Below are positions 1 to 13,071 of a stretch of DNA of 64,000 nucleotides, piece after piece (the stretch's first letter is position 1; each line of letters begins with the position of its first letter). The translations under genes and the position numbers were made by a program. The stretch is from Stenopsyche tienmushanensis (taxonomy: Eukaryota > Arthropoda > Insecta > Trichoptera > Stenopsychidae): positions 434,001 through 498,000 of the forward strand of contig WACJ01000098.1 in NCBI GenBank assembly GCA_008973525.1, written 5' to 3'. A model generated the notes under the pieces. It did not search any database. It had not been told where the DNA came from and was given only the letters and a program-made list of their open reading frames with translations.

Positions 1-944
1 TTTGAACTCATTTATCGCAATTGATTTAATGACGATTGTTGTGCGGCATTGGCGCCCGCTCACTCATCGTTTGTATTGTTAATGTCATCGATATTAGTAT
101 GATATTTGTTGATATTGAGGCAAATTTAAATTATAATTTATAACCTAAACGGACTTTATATTTGTGGAAATAATAATGGCGAAAATCTGTTGAATGAAAA
201 TGCATTGCGTCAATTTAGCCTAGAGGGATATCGAGCTTTAAAGCTCCATGGTCAGAGCGCATACACAAATAACCAGGGCGAATAGATTTATCCGATTTAA
301 AGTATAGGTTGTATGGGGATTACAATCAGCAAATATAGTACGAAAATCGTATAATTGTATGTGATTGGAGGTCGATTTAAATCAAAGAAGTTCCTCGTTA
401 AAAGTTCGATGTCACATCTAAGAAGGCCCTCAAAAACTAATTTGATTCGAGCGACCCGTGATTTGATTCACTTCGGATAACTTTATAATTACGGTGAGCT
501 CTCTAGCCGTCATCGAAACGTAGCCTTCCACTCCATCTCTTTTTTCTTCGCCAACTTCTAAATGGTTTTATAAAATAAATGACGGTGAAAAATGTGCAAT
601 CTACAGGGTGCTCTCAAAGGGGCCTCACGCGCCTGATAAACGGGCACAACAGTGACAAAAGTGAGCGGAATGATTGATGAGCTGTAATTCTTTCAGGGAC
701 AGCCCCGCTGAAGGGGGAAACCTTTAAATAAATCCGAGTATTTTCGGATTCGGATATCAGTCGGCGACTAATGATCTTAAAAGTTAAAGAAAGGGCCAAA
801 TTTACTTTTTAGCGTCGTATCTTTAAGTAAGAATGGCGTTTGAATTTATTTTCAACTCATTCCGGCACGCTCACCGCTGAAAGCGCGCGTTTTATAATTT
901 GAATTTTTACGCACAGTAAATAATATATAAATGCTATTTGTTTT
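1..944. other. Nothing recognised
   Basis: Unique AT-rich sequence. No exon, RNA gene or repeat family recognised. Confidence 0.6.
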
Positions 945-1197
945 TTAGGAAAAGATATCTGGCTGCGGGAGGGACGACTTCTCGCAGTCAAGGCTAACCG
1001 ACGACTCTCCCGAATACCGCCTCCTGCGCGTCACTACCCAACCAGCAACGGTGCACGCGCAAGAAGCGTTCGGTTGGTATGCAGGTGCATTATCTCCGCA
1101 GCACAAGAGATGGCGCTGTTAAAATAACATATTGCACATGAAAAGAGACGGAAGATGTCGCTGTTAATCTGGCGAATTAAATCTGTTCAGATTAACA
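945..1197 (-). mobile_element. LTR-like repeat C, copy 1 (5' part)
   Basis: In reverse it starts TGTTAATCTGAACAG and shares long blocks with 50527-50828 (GACATCTTCCGTCTC, TGTTATTTTAACAGCGCCAT, GTGACGCGCAGGAGGCGG). A perfect 12-bp inverted repeat, GCTGTTAATCTG and CAGATTAACAGC, lies at its start (1160-1171 and 1188-1199). The 3' part with the AATAAA signal is lost. The TGTT start, the poly(A) signal in relatives and their position near transcript-like 3' ends suggest a solo LTR. Confidence 0.65.
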
Positions 1198-1479
1198 GCA
1201 TGTGGATATGGTAAATCACACACGCTACATTATCAAATGCAATGATACAAGTATAGCTGACTGGAATGTGTTAAAAAGCTAAAAGTTCAGCATGTTTTTA
1301 ATTGACATGCGCGCGCATTTTATCTGCAGGCAAAATGCGAACAAAATCATAAGCGCATTAATCGTTTGCAACATTACAACATATGTAAAATGATACTTCC
1401 TTTATTATCGTGTCGAAATGTGGCATCATAATAAAACCTTATTTAAGCAATTACATACATGCCTCTCTCAATTATGGGA

Positions 1480-1640
1480 CGTTTTATTTGTAGGAATACT
1501 ATTTAAAGGACAATTACACGTCGTAGAAAGCACAATTACAATGTGACCTGGAAAAATAAATTTAACCCGGCGAGAGACGAACTCGCAACCTATTACTTTC
1601 CGGGCGGTTGCTCCTACCATTGGGGCTCTATAGATACTCG
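1480..1640 (-). mobile_element. tRNA-derived SINE (first type)
   Basis: On the minus strand an A-box-like TGGTAGGAGCA (1609-1619) and a B-box-like AGTTCGTCTC (1574-1583) flank CCGCCCGGAAAGTAATAGG, giving the layout of a tRNA gene head. The acceptor arm does not pair well and there is no convincing anticodon arm, so it is not a working tRNA. A non-tRNA tail follows toward 1480. Confidence 0.55.
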
Positions 1641-1649
1641 CATAGTACA

Positions 1650-2639
1650 AAGTATCACATTGTGTGGATATAAACTTACTCACACGAACAAAAACGGGAT
1701 CTGGAATATCTTAATTTAAATACAAGTTTTTACTATTAATTTATACAGCATAAAGATAATGCTTCGGGCTGAAATATATCCCGGAGACTAATGTCACGAA
1801 AATGTATAATTATATCGTGCCATAAAAGACATTTATTTGCTAATACGACTTTTTTTATGACACACTTAAGTTTTTACTTATTCTCATTGTTCTCGGAATG
1901 TAGGGATAAGAAAGGCAAAAAATATGTTTGCGCCTTATCCGAGTCCAACATCCGGAACAATCGCCCAAGTAGATTGGCCGGGGCCAAATTGCGCCGAAAT
2001 ACGACTATTTTATTAACATAGTAGACAAGTAGACACGCATATTTTTAAAAGGCTGTATCGGAATAAAAAAATTACATTCGGGCCGACTCGTCTATGTAAG
2101 TTGGAGATTCCGGTTTCCGGGCATAATTAGGCGAAAGCCGAGCTTTGGTACTGAATTTTGAAAAAGCACCTCAAGTATTAAGGGTTATTAGGGCCTGTCT
2201 GAATGCCAATTGTCTTACCGACGAAATAAGGAAGTGGGGTTAATTAATTAGCGTCAGAGTCCGTCGGAGGGGTGAGGAACCACTCAGACGCCCTCTTTCC
2301 GAAGCACTTCTTGAATATTTTCGGGAGCGTCCAGAAATCGGATAAAGTCAACGGGTTATCGCTCGGGAGCTGTTAAAAATGATGAGATTGGTTATGTTTG
2401 ATATCTTTCAAAAAACAGTTTTTTTTTTATAATGTTAAATAGTTTTTTTTATTAATTTCTGCTAAATAATTCATTTTTGATTTTTCAAATTTATGAAAAA
2501 TTATATTAATTCCTGACATAAGCAATTGAAATGTTGTAAAAAATGAACGCATTGAACTTTGAATAAAAAAGCGGAAGCTAAGATTGACCGCCGTAAGACG
2601 TGCCAACAGACACATGCAGAATTTCAATTGATGTGTTAG
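1650..2639. other. Nothing recognised
   Basis: Unique sequence. A 76-codon frame near 1791 has no recognisable motif. Confidence 0.6.
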
Positions 2640-3274
2640 ACTCCACGATGCCCACCCATAAAACCCCAAGAGGGGGGGGAGCCAACCTTATGCCCGTGGA
2701 CAACGGTTGAACCCCTGGGGTAATGATGTAGAGTAGATGTGCGCGAAAGTAGCCTCGTCGGTTTGCTCATCAAACGCAGCTGAGGTAGCCCAGCCAACAT
2801 GAGTTGGGTGCGCAGGTCACCCTGTGTTGCGCACCCATAAAGAGGTGTGTGGAACAGCCGATTATAGTAATTGGTGGAGATTGTGTCAAAAGCTCATCAC
2901 TATTATCAACAGCCTAGGCAAACAGGGACGAATGGTTTTAGGCTGTTCGAACAGCGACTTGTCTCCGTGGCTAGGTACTACAAATGACCGAACTGATCCG
3001 AACCGAGTATCATGAGGAAGGGATAGCCTCTGCAGTCCATCACCTGCTACAGCCCCATTCAAACTGAGGTTGGACTCGTGGTGGCAGTGAGCCCACGAAC
3101 CTTTGTCCTTCTTCCTCCGCCGCACCCTCGGGTGCAATAGTTTGAAGCTGGTTTTCCTGCAGAAACCTCACATCCTCTGGAGGGCGCGGATCAAAAGGGA
3201 CGGGCGCCTGGATGCTCTGCACGTAGCGTTTCTATCGGCGCTAAATGGTGTGATGCTAGAAGTGTGACCACATT
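2640..3274. other. GC-rich block upstream of an LTR-like repeat, with a stem-loop
   Basis: Base composition here is markedly more GC-rich than the surroundings. A perfect 9-bp stem GGGTGCGCA (2806-2814) and TGCGCACCC (2828-2836) encloses a 13-base loop. No frame longer than about 80 codons is open on either strand. Its position directly before LTR-like copy 2 suggests internal retrotransposon sequence, but no gag, protease or reverse transcriptase motif could be read. It could also be a different repeat. Confidence 0.4.
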
Positions 3275-3492
3275 CTTGTGCGTGCACCGATTTTGAGCCA
3301 ATGGTGACTTGCAGAAGATGGGACTCGTCGAATAGCCTTGGCTGCGGGAAGACGTCCTTCCCGCAGTCAGATCTCACTCTTTATCTCTCTTCTCATATCA
3401 TTAATAAATAAAATAGTTAAGATGAGAATATTTCTATTCGCACTCGACTATGTCCATCTCAACACTCGGCTCTCAATGAACCCGTTATGAAC
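3275..3492 (+). mobile_element. LTR-like repeat C, copy 2
   Basis: It begins near GTGCGTGCACCG, carries GCCTTGGCTGCGGGAAG and a perfect 10-bp hairpin (3342-3351 with 3357-3366, 5-base loop). It then has AATAAA-type signals (about 3403-3412), the block TTTCTATTCG and an end near AATGAACCCG. It follows a GC-rich block directly, which may be internal retrotransposon sequence. Confidence 0.65.
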
Positions 3493-5221
3493 ACGTTACA
3501 CCAACAATAATAATTTTAATTAAGTGTTAGGGAAAATTATTTTAGATCTTTATTATAAAGTTTCGAGCTCAAATCAAATCAAATAACCCAAATAAAATTT
3601 AGGTAATAATGGAAACCCTCCACATGAACAATTTCTTCCCCTGAAAAGTCTCATATGGAAAATACAAAAAAGAAGATGAAGAAAATAATTTATGTTTTTT
3701 GGAATTGTCATCATCAAGTCGTCTAATGCAAAATCGTTATGATAAAAGAGATTATGGTAAATAAAATAAAAAATATCAACAATCTGGAATAATTGGATTG
3801 CAAAAAATATCATATTGTAAACGGTTTCTGTAAAGACATTTGTCGAAATATTAAAGCCAAAAATTTAATCCTGAATGTTTCATAATAAACTAAATGTATG
3901 AACTGTAAGTTAAAATTTTGTATCAATATTCAAATGTAAATATTATCCAGATGTTGAAAATAGATAGGAAAATATCAAAAAATATTAAATTGTGGGAAAG
4001 TGTTTAAAATATTGCTGAAAGGAAGACAAACTAAGTAGCATGTTGAACTATAGCGTTCCCACAAACATACGTTCCCGAGTGTTTTTAACAAAAAATAGCC
4101 TGAATTATAATTCTGAGAAGGAAATAAGGTCATTATTTCGACATGCGACAGTCTATTTTTTATGCTCTCATATTTCAGGGGTGATTAGATTTCACCATCG
4201 AAACGACCACCGAGCAATCTTTCAGCGCGAAAAAGCCTCCAATAATTCGGCATAAAATTTTACACCAGTTGTTAAACAGGAGAAGACATAAAACCGAGAC
4301 GACCCTATGGATGATTTTTGGCGGGGATGCAAAAAATAATGGCAGTAGTCGCGGTAGAAAATTTTCACGGACCACTTGATCAGTCACGGCCCACTGCAGT
4401 CAGGCATGACCAAGTTCGGGCACCATGCACCCTAATTATCTAATTTCACAAGCCATTTCACCCCACGAATAGAAGTGGAATGCTTCTTTGCCGAGGAAAA
4501 ATGAAAAGTGCCACTCGCACGGAAAAAAGAGAGAAACCCCTATCTCATGTTTGTGCTGGGGTTGTAGTACAAAAACGAGCCGGAGCGCTTTGAAAGCGAC
4601 CAAGTGGAGATTAGTCTCAAATTTTCAACAAACTTTCATCGGCAAAAAACATACACTTAACGTTCAAAAAATTATGACTGCGACGTGCTAGAGTCGGTAG
4701 AAATAAATGGAGATGTACAAAATTCGCTTTGTGGAGGCTATATCCAGCCTAATTTTTGTTTGTGTAATATCAAAATTAAATTCAAATTTAACACCATGCA
4801 AGCAGCACGGTTTTACGGATAAACTTTGCCTGGGTCCGAAAGCTTTTTTTGGCGAATTTATGAAACCAGGTAATTAGCATGTGCATGGCACACATGTTGT
4901 GTCACTTGCCATTTAAGTGAAAATATATTTCAGCAAGAAATTTAGCAGTATAATGCCATAGTTCTATTTTTGCTATGAAGTATTTGTGCTTGAAAATGTG
5001 TGTCAACAAGTTTTTTCTTCAATGTGCATCAAGTATAAGTGATGAATCGCACAAATCTGTGTGCATGGCGCTCATTGGTTTGATTATGATTCATTTTTTA
5101 TATCGAATTTAAACTCTTTATTTGAATTTTAATACAAAATTTAAAAAAAGGCTAAAAAATAGTATTAAAAAAAAGTGGAACTCGGTATCGTTTCTTTGTT
5201 TTCTTATTTATTAAGGAAAAT
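3493..5221. other. Nothing recognised
   Basis: Unique AT-rich sequence between LTR-like copy 2 and repeat D copy 1. Confidence 0.6.
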
Positions 5222-5335
5222 TGTTAGCTAAAAGATCGAGTTGTATTTGTGTAATATATAATAAATTAGGCAAGTCACTGGTCTAATTGTGGCTTTGCTA
5301 CGTTTAGACATACAAGGCAGAAACGGCGCATGCGC
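5222..5335 (-). repeat. Repeat D copy 1
   Basis: It contains TGTGTAATATATAATAAA, then ACTGGTCTAA and, further on, GGCGCATGCGCG. The same order appears at 50.16 kb and in reverse at 18.96 and 54.9 kb. The strand is given relative to the 18.96-kb copy. Confidence 0.7.
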
Positions 5336-8300
5336 GTTGCGTGTCCCAGAAGGATTTAGGGTGAATTTAGGGAATTGTGCGAAAGAAGATCAATCACATA
5401 AATTCATGAAATACCAAAAAAAGACATCCACAAATTACAAAAAAAAAAAAAATGTTTCACAGAATATTGGCAGAATTTAACTAAATTGTACGTTCAACAT
5501 AAGTTGTGTACACATTTTTAGAGCATCCAGCAATAAACGGAGGCTTAGTGTCAGAGTATTATGGCTTGGGCGTATTGAAAGGTGAAACAATGGCCATCCA
5601 ATGGCTAATCCGAAATAAATTTGCAAATTAGCATAAAAGACTACCTCGGAATTATTCAAAGTTGATTTACGTATATTAAAGTTGAGAGCAACGAAGTAAC
5701 GAATAGAGAGAAATTCGCCTTTCTCGGGGGCCTTTATTGAATGATCGATACCGATGCCCGAAGGCTTTAATTTGGAATATTACGAATATCACCATAAATT
5801 AATACATTTATATTCTGGATCTTTGCTAATGCAAATTGGAATAAAAAGATGATTGAAATTTAATTTCAAATTTAAAGATGAGTTTGGGTGCATTTATTAC
5901 ATCAGAATGTAAAAAATTAAGACTTACGGCATTAATTAAAGTACAGAGCTTTTTTATTCGGTAAAAAGATAGGGAGGGAATTAAAATCGCCGAGTAAACT
6001 AATTTGCACAGAGAGGGGTGTCCTTATTAAATTTTGTTTCAACCCCCACCCGAAATTAGTGAAGACATTCGCGACAGATGTCTCTTCCGGAAGGAAGCGG
6101 GAATTATGGCTGCAATGAATAGCATTACATCTAATGCATGGTTTACGATGCAGTCGGGTTTTAATGGCCAACTATCCATAAGTTTAACATGATTATTACT
6201 CCCCCCTGGGATATGAACGATATGCCAATAATTCGCGAGCTTAGCTGTTTTCAAGTATCGGTCGTTACGCTTGTAATACTGAACTTTAAGCTATTTCGAT
6301 CGATTATCAAATTAAATGCTATACCAGGAGTGTGCTCAAATCATCATTGAAATAAGTTCTGACTTGAGGATCTCTTCCTTAAGGATAAAACAGATAGATT
6401 TAATAAATAGCATTTTGAGCTAGGTTTAATCTGTTTTATAATCATACAAGCAATCAGTATCGCCTATGACTGATTGAATTTGCAATGATTATTAAAACTT
6501 ATGGTAATTTGTAGAAGGAAATGAAAAATACACAGAAATATAATGTAAGAGTGAGAGGATGAGATAATGTACAATAAGTAGGAAACGCAAATTTTGTAAC
6601 TGCACAGGCGTTTTATAACTAAATTGTAATACGAGTATAATAAAAAATCAATAGATTACATCTCTTACATGGAATTTATTTTTAGACGTTCAGCGGGTAT
6701 ATTTTCGGCAAATAACGCCATTAAAATATTCATAACATTTTCGGATACAGGGTGAAAATAATCATGATGAATTCGAACTAAATCGGCGCGCGTGTTTCCG
6801 TTGACATCGAAAAAATCGATTTTTCCATCAGGGAGTTACAGCCTTCACTGTGGAAAATAAAATCATGGAAATACACATTTTGTGAGCGCTTATTGAAATG
6901 ATGTATCATTGAGTAAATGACATGGGGAATTGAAGAAACATGGATTGCGGTCGATGTGTTTATATGCGACGAATTACCGGGGTCGTAATAGGGTATATTG
7001 ATACATTCGGTCATGCCATTCGATAATTGACGCATAGCGGGAACAAGGACGTACATATTTACCGGGAAAGGACATTAGCTGGAATAATGTGGTGAGTTTG
7101 GTGTCATTTGTTCGCCTAATGGCAGTCTTGCTCCTTCCAACAAGTAATCAGGCGGAGAATCTCGCGCTGTCGATAGCACACTCAGGAAGGCTTCTCTTCT
7201 TAATAAATGAGTTTTCTTTATCTTCAAACAAATAAAAAATGAGGCCAGACGACGCGTAAATACAAATATCGGGAACAAAACTTCTTCGCTTCTTTCAAAA
7301 GTTTGCAAAAATGGAAATAAGGCACGGACGACGGGGCATGGGGGCGCTAAACAAATGTATTGTATTCGTAAAGTGACAAGTTTTAATATAAGTCGGATAT
7401 TTTGAAGAGGATCGTTTTACTCCCGGCCTCCTCCAAGGAATACAATTTTTTATTTAGCAAAAAAAATAATTCACATTTTTAATACGGCCACGCATTTTGA
7501 CAGCACAGCCAAACATTTTTTTTTCAATAAATACCCGCCCAACAAAATATTTTTTAGGTCCAAAGTTTCCCTCGGTTGGAATTACGCCAGTTAAGTATGA
7601 TCAATATATATTAGCGCACTTCACGCTACCGTAATTGATTTAATCAGCTTAGTTCGCAAAGGAAAAGGAAAAGGTAGGGAATGTGGGAGGAAGGACAGGT
7701 GCGCTCTTCGCGTCATACCAATTCCTTTAATCACCCCTTGTACCCTTCTGCGACGGGAATATTTATGAAAGGGTGCCCAGATATAATTAAGCCCGAATGA
7801 GGTTCTGTATCGGGACAAACCGAGCAAAGATAACCTTTTACTACTGCCAACCCAAGAAAGAAACCTTGCTATTGCTAATTAGGCGTGTGATTATTAAATT
7901 ATGTACAGCTTCATAATTTGGGCTTTCATCTCTTGTCGGCAATAAAAACAAATTTAAATTAAGCGAATATACTGCGAAATTTCTGCTAGACGTTTCAGTG
8001 AATAAATCCAATAGCGGGAATATATATGGAATCAATAGGATTCACTAGAACAAGTATAACTAACGTTACTCCAACTATTGATTAGTTGATAAAATCGTCT
8101 TTCAACATCAAGCATATGTCTTTCAATGGAATTGACTGGATTGATTAAATAACTTCATTGGAATTGATTTGATTGAAAATATCTTACAATGTGTCTTAAA
8201 TATTCAAAATATACAAAAAATATACATGAGGCTCAGTTTGGTAACAAGTTAAATAATTGGGATCAGTGAATGGCTAATAAAACACGAGGACAAGCTCAGA

Positions 8301-8549
8301 TCATGATCAATAACATATGATGCCCGGCGTTGCTGGATATTCAATAGATATGGCTTCAAATTCAATAAATATGGTCATTGTTAGACTTTAATAAGATTTC
8401 ATTGAAGTCTAAAGTGACGAATCTTTGCGTCACGATCACGTCTGCCCTATTTTAAGCAGCGAAGTATTTGTTTCGTTTTTGACTAGCTTTTAAAACCGTG
8501 TTTGAAGGCTTTAAGAAAGGCAAAATATTGAGACAGAAAGAGGTTAAAA
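5336..8549. other. Nothing recognised
   Basis: Unique AT-rich sequence. Several frames of 60-92 codons are open on the minus strand, but none shows a protein motif. Confidence 0.6.
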
Positions 8550-8932
8550 ACCATTCTGTTTTTAAATTTTAAAATTACTTGAACGTAGACGTTATATTTG
8601 TATGTCCGCCACAAATCGACTTGTCACTCAGGACAGCGCAGCGTGTATAAAGATTGTATATCAATAAATAAACACTATTGATAGAACACAATATTAGTTA
8701 ATTTCTTCGCGTAAACATACAAAATACACTTAATTTGGGTTATCGTGATTAGTCGATAGATTTGGGTTTTCGATCTATATATTTGTACAATATACGCAAG
8801 ATACTCTCTCCAAACTCAACGCACAAGACACTCGCCGTCTCTGTCTCTCTCCGAGCACAATGTGCACGAATGTTCTTTTTGAATCGCTGAAATTCGATCG
8901 CCAATACACGACTGTACTCATCAAAAGGGCAA
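8550..8932 (+). mobile_element. Family A MITE, copy 1
   Basis: This is a non-coding copy of the most abundant repeat in the window. It runs from a degraded left end through the block around GCGCAGCGTG, the TCTCTGTCTCTCTCCGAG block and the end block ACTGTACTCATCAAAAGGGC. Family A termini resemble those of piggyBac-type elements: TTAA followed by CCC. The outer TTAA is worn in this copy. A G-family hairpin repeat follows 190 bp downstream. Confidence 0.8.
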
Positions 8933-9129
8933 TGTGATTTAATAAAACGCAGCCTCGAATTTGCGGGGATAAGTTGCTCGTGGAAATGGGAGACTGGACT
9001 CTTTGTACTTCAGAAAGCCCTTTTCAATAAAATCAACAAGGTCGTCTAGAGTAGTTTTTCACAATTTCTTAGGGAGAAAAACTATTCAAGTCTTTACAAA
9101 TTTTCCACACTCTCTATCGAGACGATCAC

Positions 9130-9210
9130 GAAAGCGCCCTTCGATACGTTCATCCAGGTGGCCCGCTGGGTGAACATTCTAAATGAAACTCTAAGGTCAT
9201 GCTAGCTTCA
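9130..9210 (+). repeat. Repeat G copy 1 with hairpin
   Basis: It shares TTCGATACG and CTGGGTGA(A/G)C with the segment at 12897-12990. The arms GTTCATCCAG (9148-9157) and CTGGGTGAAC (9166-9175) form a 10-bp stem with an 8-base loop. It lies 190 bp after a family A copy. Confidence 0.65.
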
Positions 9211-11849
9211 ATATCGAGCGAACGAGGAGGTGACGAGGCCTTTGTTCTATAATGAACAGACAGACATACATACACAAGAAAGATAACTTAATGCTAGTAT
9301 GATTTCGAGATATAATCTTCTTGTTTTATTAGCTGTAATGTTATGTTCCACATAGACTCAACTATTTATTCATCAATCAAAAGTCGGAATCCAGAATTGT
9401 TCAATGTGATCTCCTTTATAGTATACGTTAACTTGATTAATCAAATCCTTTTACAATTTAAACTTAAAAAATGCTTCATATTTAACAAAAGATATTTTGA
9501 TGTATTTATTATGTAAATTGTTCGAGATAAAGGATATAATGATAGTTAATATAGCTTACTAGAGAGAACGATGATTAATAGGGTTTGTTGAAGGTTCATG
9601 GTTGTTGGCAAACAAAGGATTGATATTAGATTGCGATCATCTTATACATTGTTAGTCCTGATGGAAAATACATTTAATATAATATAATTTTATTGAATTC
9701 TTTGGGATATATTTAAAAAAATAGAAAAAAAGGGTTGAAATGTGATTCGATGACTACCATTACTTAAAATTAATTTGATGTAATTCTTAAACTTATTTTT
9801 GCTTTATTGTCAATTAAACTAAGTGTAAAAGCTTTGTAGCACAAGATGCAAGTCTTTTAAGTGCAAGCTTTTTATTTAATGGCATCCAAACGAAATACAC
9901 CATTAAGCAATGAATGATAAGATACGTTGTATTTAAGGGATGAAAAAGGCGAATTAATATTCATGTTGTTATTCATTAATCAATCGTTTAATTAAAAGCA
10001 ATACAATATTTACTCTATAATTATGTCATTAATGTATAAAGATTAGATGCCTCTTGATAAGATTTTAAATGATATTATTGGCAAATTTAAGGCATTCATG
10101 CAAATATATACGCATTGGTGTATAAATTTCAATAATCTTAATATTACAAAGGCTTTGATTAGATTGTATTTTATGGTAGTCGTAAGGTTTTATATAGCAT
10201 TTTTGAAATTTGCTGAATGATTGAAGACCATTATCTCATTACGTTGGCAGATGTTGACTCTTCGTTAAGTCAGATTACCAATAGTTAAAAAAAAAATAAC
10301 GAGAAAAGGGGAGTTTTTCAAAGCGTCGCTCAAAATCTGCTCTAATAAGGAACCTTTAATATTATCACGGACGACATCGTAATGGACGAAGGATCGATGG
10401 GCTAAATTATTTATCAAATTATGAAGTTTCCCGTTTAAAACGAAGAAGTATTCAAGGGGAACGTGACATAATTAGTCCAGAGTTAATCTGACCTTGTCGA
10501 AGGGTCAAATGCTGATAACTTTCAATATAGAAATAAGTTTCGAGTTGAAAAGGTCAAAAGGCGTTTCGGAACTTCAAGTGGCTGACGTGAAAATAAAAAT
10601 AATTCGCGCATAAAAATAAATTGCTCCATAAATTAAGCACGGTAACGATATTTTTAACTGGATAAGATAAAGCATAATAAAAATATTAGCTAAAATCATA
10701 AATTTCATACCGAATTACAATTTCGGTCCGAAATTAACCCGCACTGAAAAATGGGAACGCTTAAAACTCCCCGTAACCTATGGGGGTCGCAATCTAAGGT
10801 CGCATCTTAAGTGCAAAATTAAATTTGCATCCAGAAAAAAAAACCGACCATAATCTTTCTTCGACGTTTGAGCACACACGTACAAGAATCCTCGAAAACG
10901 AGATGAAAGCTCCAAGGTTAAAAATAATAAAAAAATATTTACATCACAAAAAAGCGTAATTTAAAGTATGTAATATAAATGCGGCGTTATGTAAATACAT
11001 AATGGCGTTAATAACTTTCAGTTTACCTTTTTGATATTTGCATACAAAATATAGAGTTTTCCTTGCCGGAGACTTTTATTTATGTTTAACTTATGCTTTT
11101 AAGCTCAAGTTGTGTAATTTATGTAACGTACATACACACACACGTCTCTGGACGGATATAAAGTCGTTCTTTACAGATGTTGGTTACGCTATTGAAATTT
11201 CGTAAATACGCTGCCGAAAAATTACTCTTAAATACACACAGGCTTTGAAACTTTTTAACTTTCAAACGAGTGGCGTACAAAGATTTATTTTAAAAATGCC
11301 ATTAGGGCTTTTCTATGAGGATTTGCGAACGAGCACAGGTCTGAAAAACGATATTAATCATGAATCAGTATGTAGTATGAATACTTAATTTTTTCGCACA
11401 AATATACGTAGAACGACGCATTGTATAAAAGTGGCGTTGAGATAAAAATAATATCTATTCTTTCTGTTGATTCTATTGATATAAAATTCCAGTATAGCAA
11501 ATTTATTTTTCGCAAAAAATCGCAAGCATTTATATTTCGAAACCCAGTTTTTGAATAAATCGGATTTAGAGACGGGATTACAATAGCAACGAAATATCTA
11601 TCTCAGTTTGTATGAAATACTTTGAGCTTTAAAATTTTTAATACGAAACTACGACTGTGTAGAATTAAATTAAAAATCATCCAGTTGGACAAAATAATAG
11701 CAACTGGGGAATTTAATGGACCTTGCTTCTCTTTTCTCTTTAAGGTTGGCTTAAAATCAATAAACTCCAAACACAAATCTGTCTACGTCTGATATATACA
11801 ATTTTATTTAAATTATATTTAATCCTTTGAATAATGAAATAATTTTAAA
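9211..11849. other. Nothing recognised
   Basis: Very AT-rich unique sequence, with a small run of CACACACAC near 11133. Confidence 0.6.
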
Positions 11850-12290
11850 TTGAGCTAGCGTCCATATAAATCCACTTTTCTCTCAAGACCGCGCAGCGTG
11901 AATAAAGCATGTATATCGACAAATGAACCTTAACACTGTTGATATTGTGCTCCATAATATCGTTTAAAATAGAATCACTATCGGTATCAGCCTGAGTTTT
12001 AAGTATATAATTGGTTTGTGTATGTATCTATTATTCAATTGAAAAGTGACAAAAAATAAATAAAAGCGATCGTAAATGTGATGTATGAAATAATTATTTA
12101 AATAAATAATAATATTGTATTAGAAATAGAAGCAGGGCATTAAAAATGAAGCGCTGGATCACTTTTCGCAATGTTTGAGAATGTTTAGAAGTGTATGGGT
12201 ACCTTTACAGCACGATCTTGCCATCGATGTACGAGTGCATGTTGAGATGCAAGACATTCGTCTCCGTCTTCGATTTACTTATTTCCGCAC
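11850..12290 (+). mobile_element. Family A relative, copy 2, composite
   Basis: The first half (11868-11960) matches the left part of family A around GCGCAGCGTGAATAAAG. The right part (12175-12285) matches the 3' segment of the longer A-related elements at 23.0 and 28.5 kb (GGGTACCTTTA, then GATGCAAGAC). The middle is unique AT-rich sequence. It is either a deletion derivative of the longer element or two fragments side by side. Confidence 0.65.
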
Positions 12291-12896
12291 TCAATGTGTA
12301 AAAATACTCTTTCAGTATTACTCAAATTTTAGATTTTTTTAAAAAATATATATACGAATATTTTTGATACAAATACAACTACTTCCATTTTTAAAACGTT
12401 GCACTGCATATGAACGAGTTTCTATCAAAATGCATTCTGTTTGATGGGTTTTGTTATGGTTCTAGATATAACAAAAAATGTTAATTTCTTATTTTCAAAC
12501 TCGTCTTATCTTTGTTTAAGGAACAAAAGTGTTATATAAAAGTACAAATGTATCTTATTTTTATACGGATACAACACAAAGAAGATGAAACGTAGCATCA
12601 TCTGTTGCGCAACGCGTTTTCTCGTAAACAAAGCCGTGAAATCAGGTGATATTTTGAGTTTTTTTTGGTTTCAGCAAAATCAAAAAGATCAGAATTTTAT
12701 TTACATTTCAAAAATACGCATTTTAAATTGTAATTCCATTTTTATTGAGCCTGCTGTCTAAAAAGTTAAAACAGAGTTTAGGTCACTTTTTATAAAAATA
12801 TTTTCAAAGATTAATATAACAAGGAAGATATCCAAAACAAGGAACTAAAGCGACGTCTGAATCGAATAGTTAGCATCACTCGAAATTAATATTGTA

Positions 12897-12990
12897 AAGG
12901 CCACAAAAGCAAGCTTCGATACGCTCACCTTGGTGGCTTGCTGGGTGAGCGTTCATAAATAAATCCTGGAGATAATGCCGCTTTTATCAT
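12897..12990 (+). repeat. Repeat G copy 2 with hairpin
   Basis: The arms are GCTCACCTTG (12923-12932) and CTGGGTGAGC (12941-12950), again with an 8-base loop. Compared with copy 1, the second base pair of the stem has changed from T-A to C-G on both sides. It lies 80 bp before a family A copy. Confidence 0.65.
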
Positions 12991-13071
12991 TGAGCGCATA
13001 TGTACAATATAGGTGTCATCTATGTGATATTTTGCTATTGATGATTAGACATCAAAGAGGCAAATTGCAGC

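Noticed and set aside
2771..2800. Hammerhead ribozyme-like words (TTTGATGAGC on the minus strand followed by GACGAGGC)
   Set aside because: The essential CUGAUGA is changed at its first base and the GAAA core is missing, so the fold is not supported.
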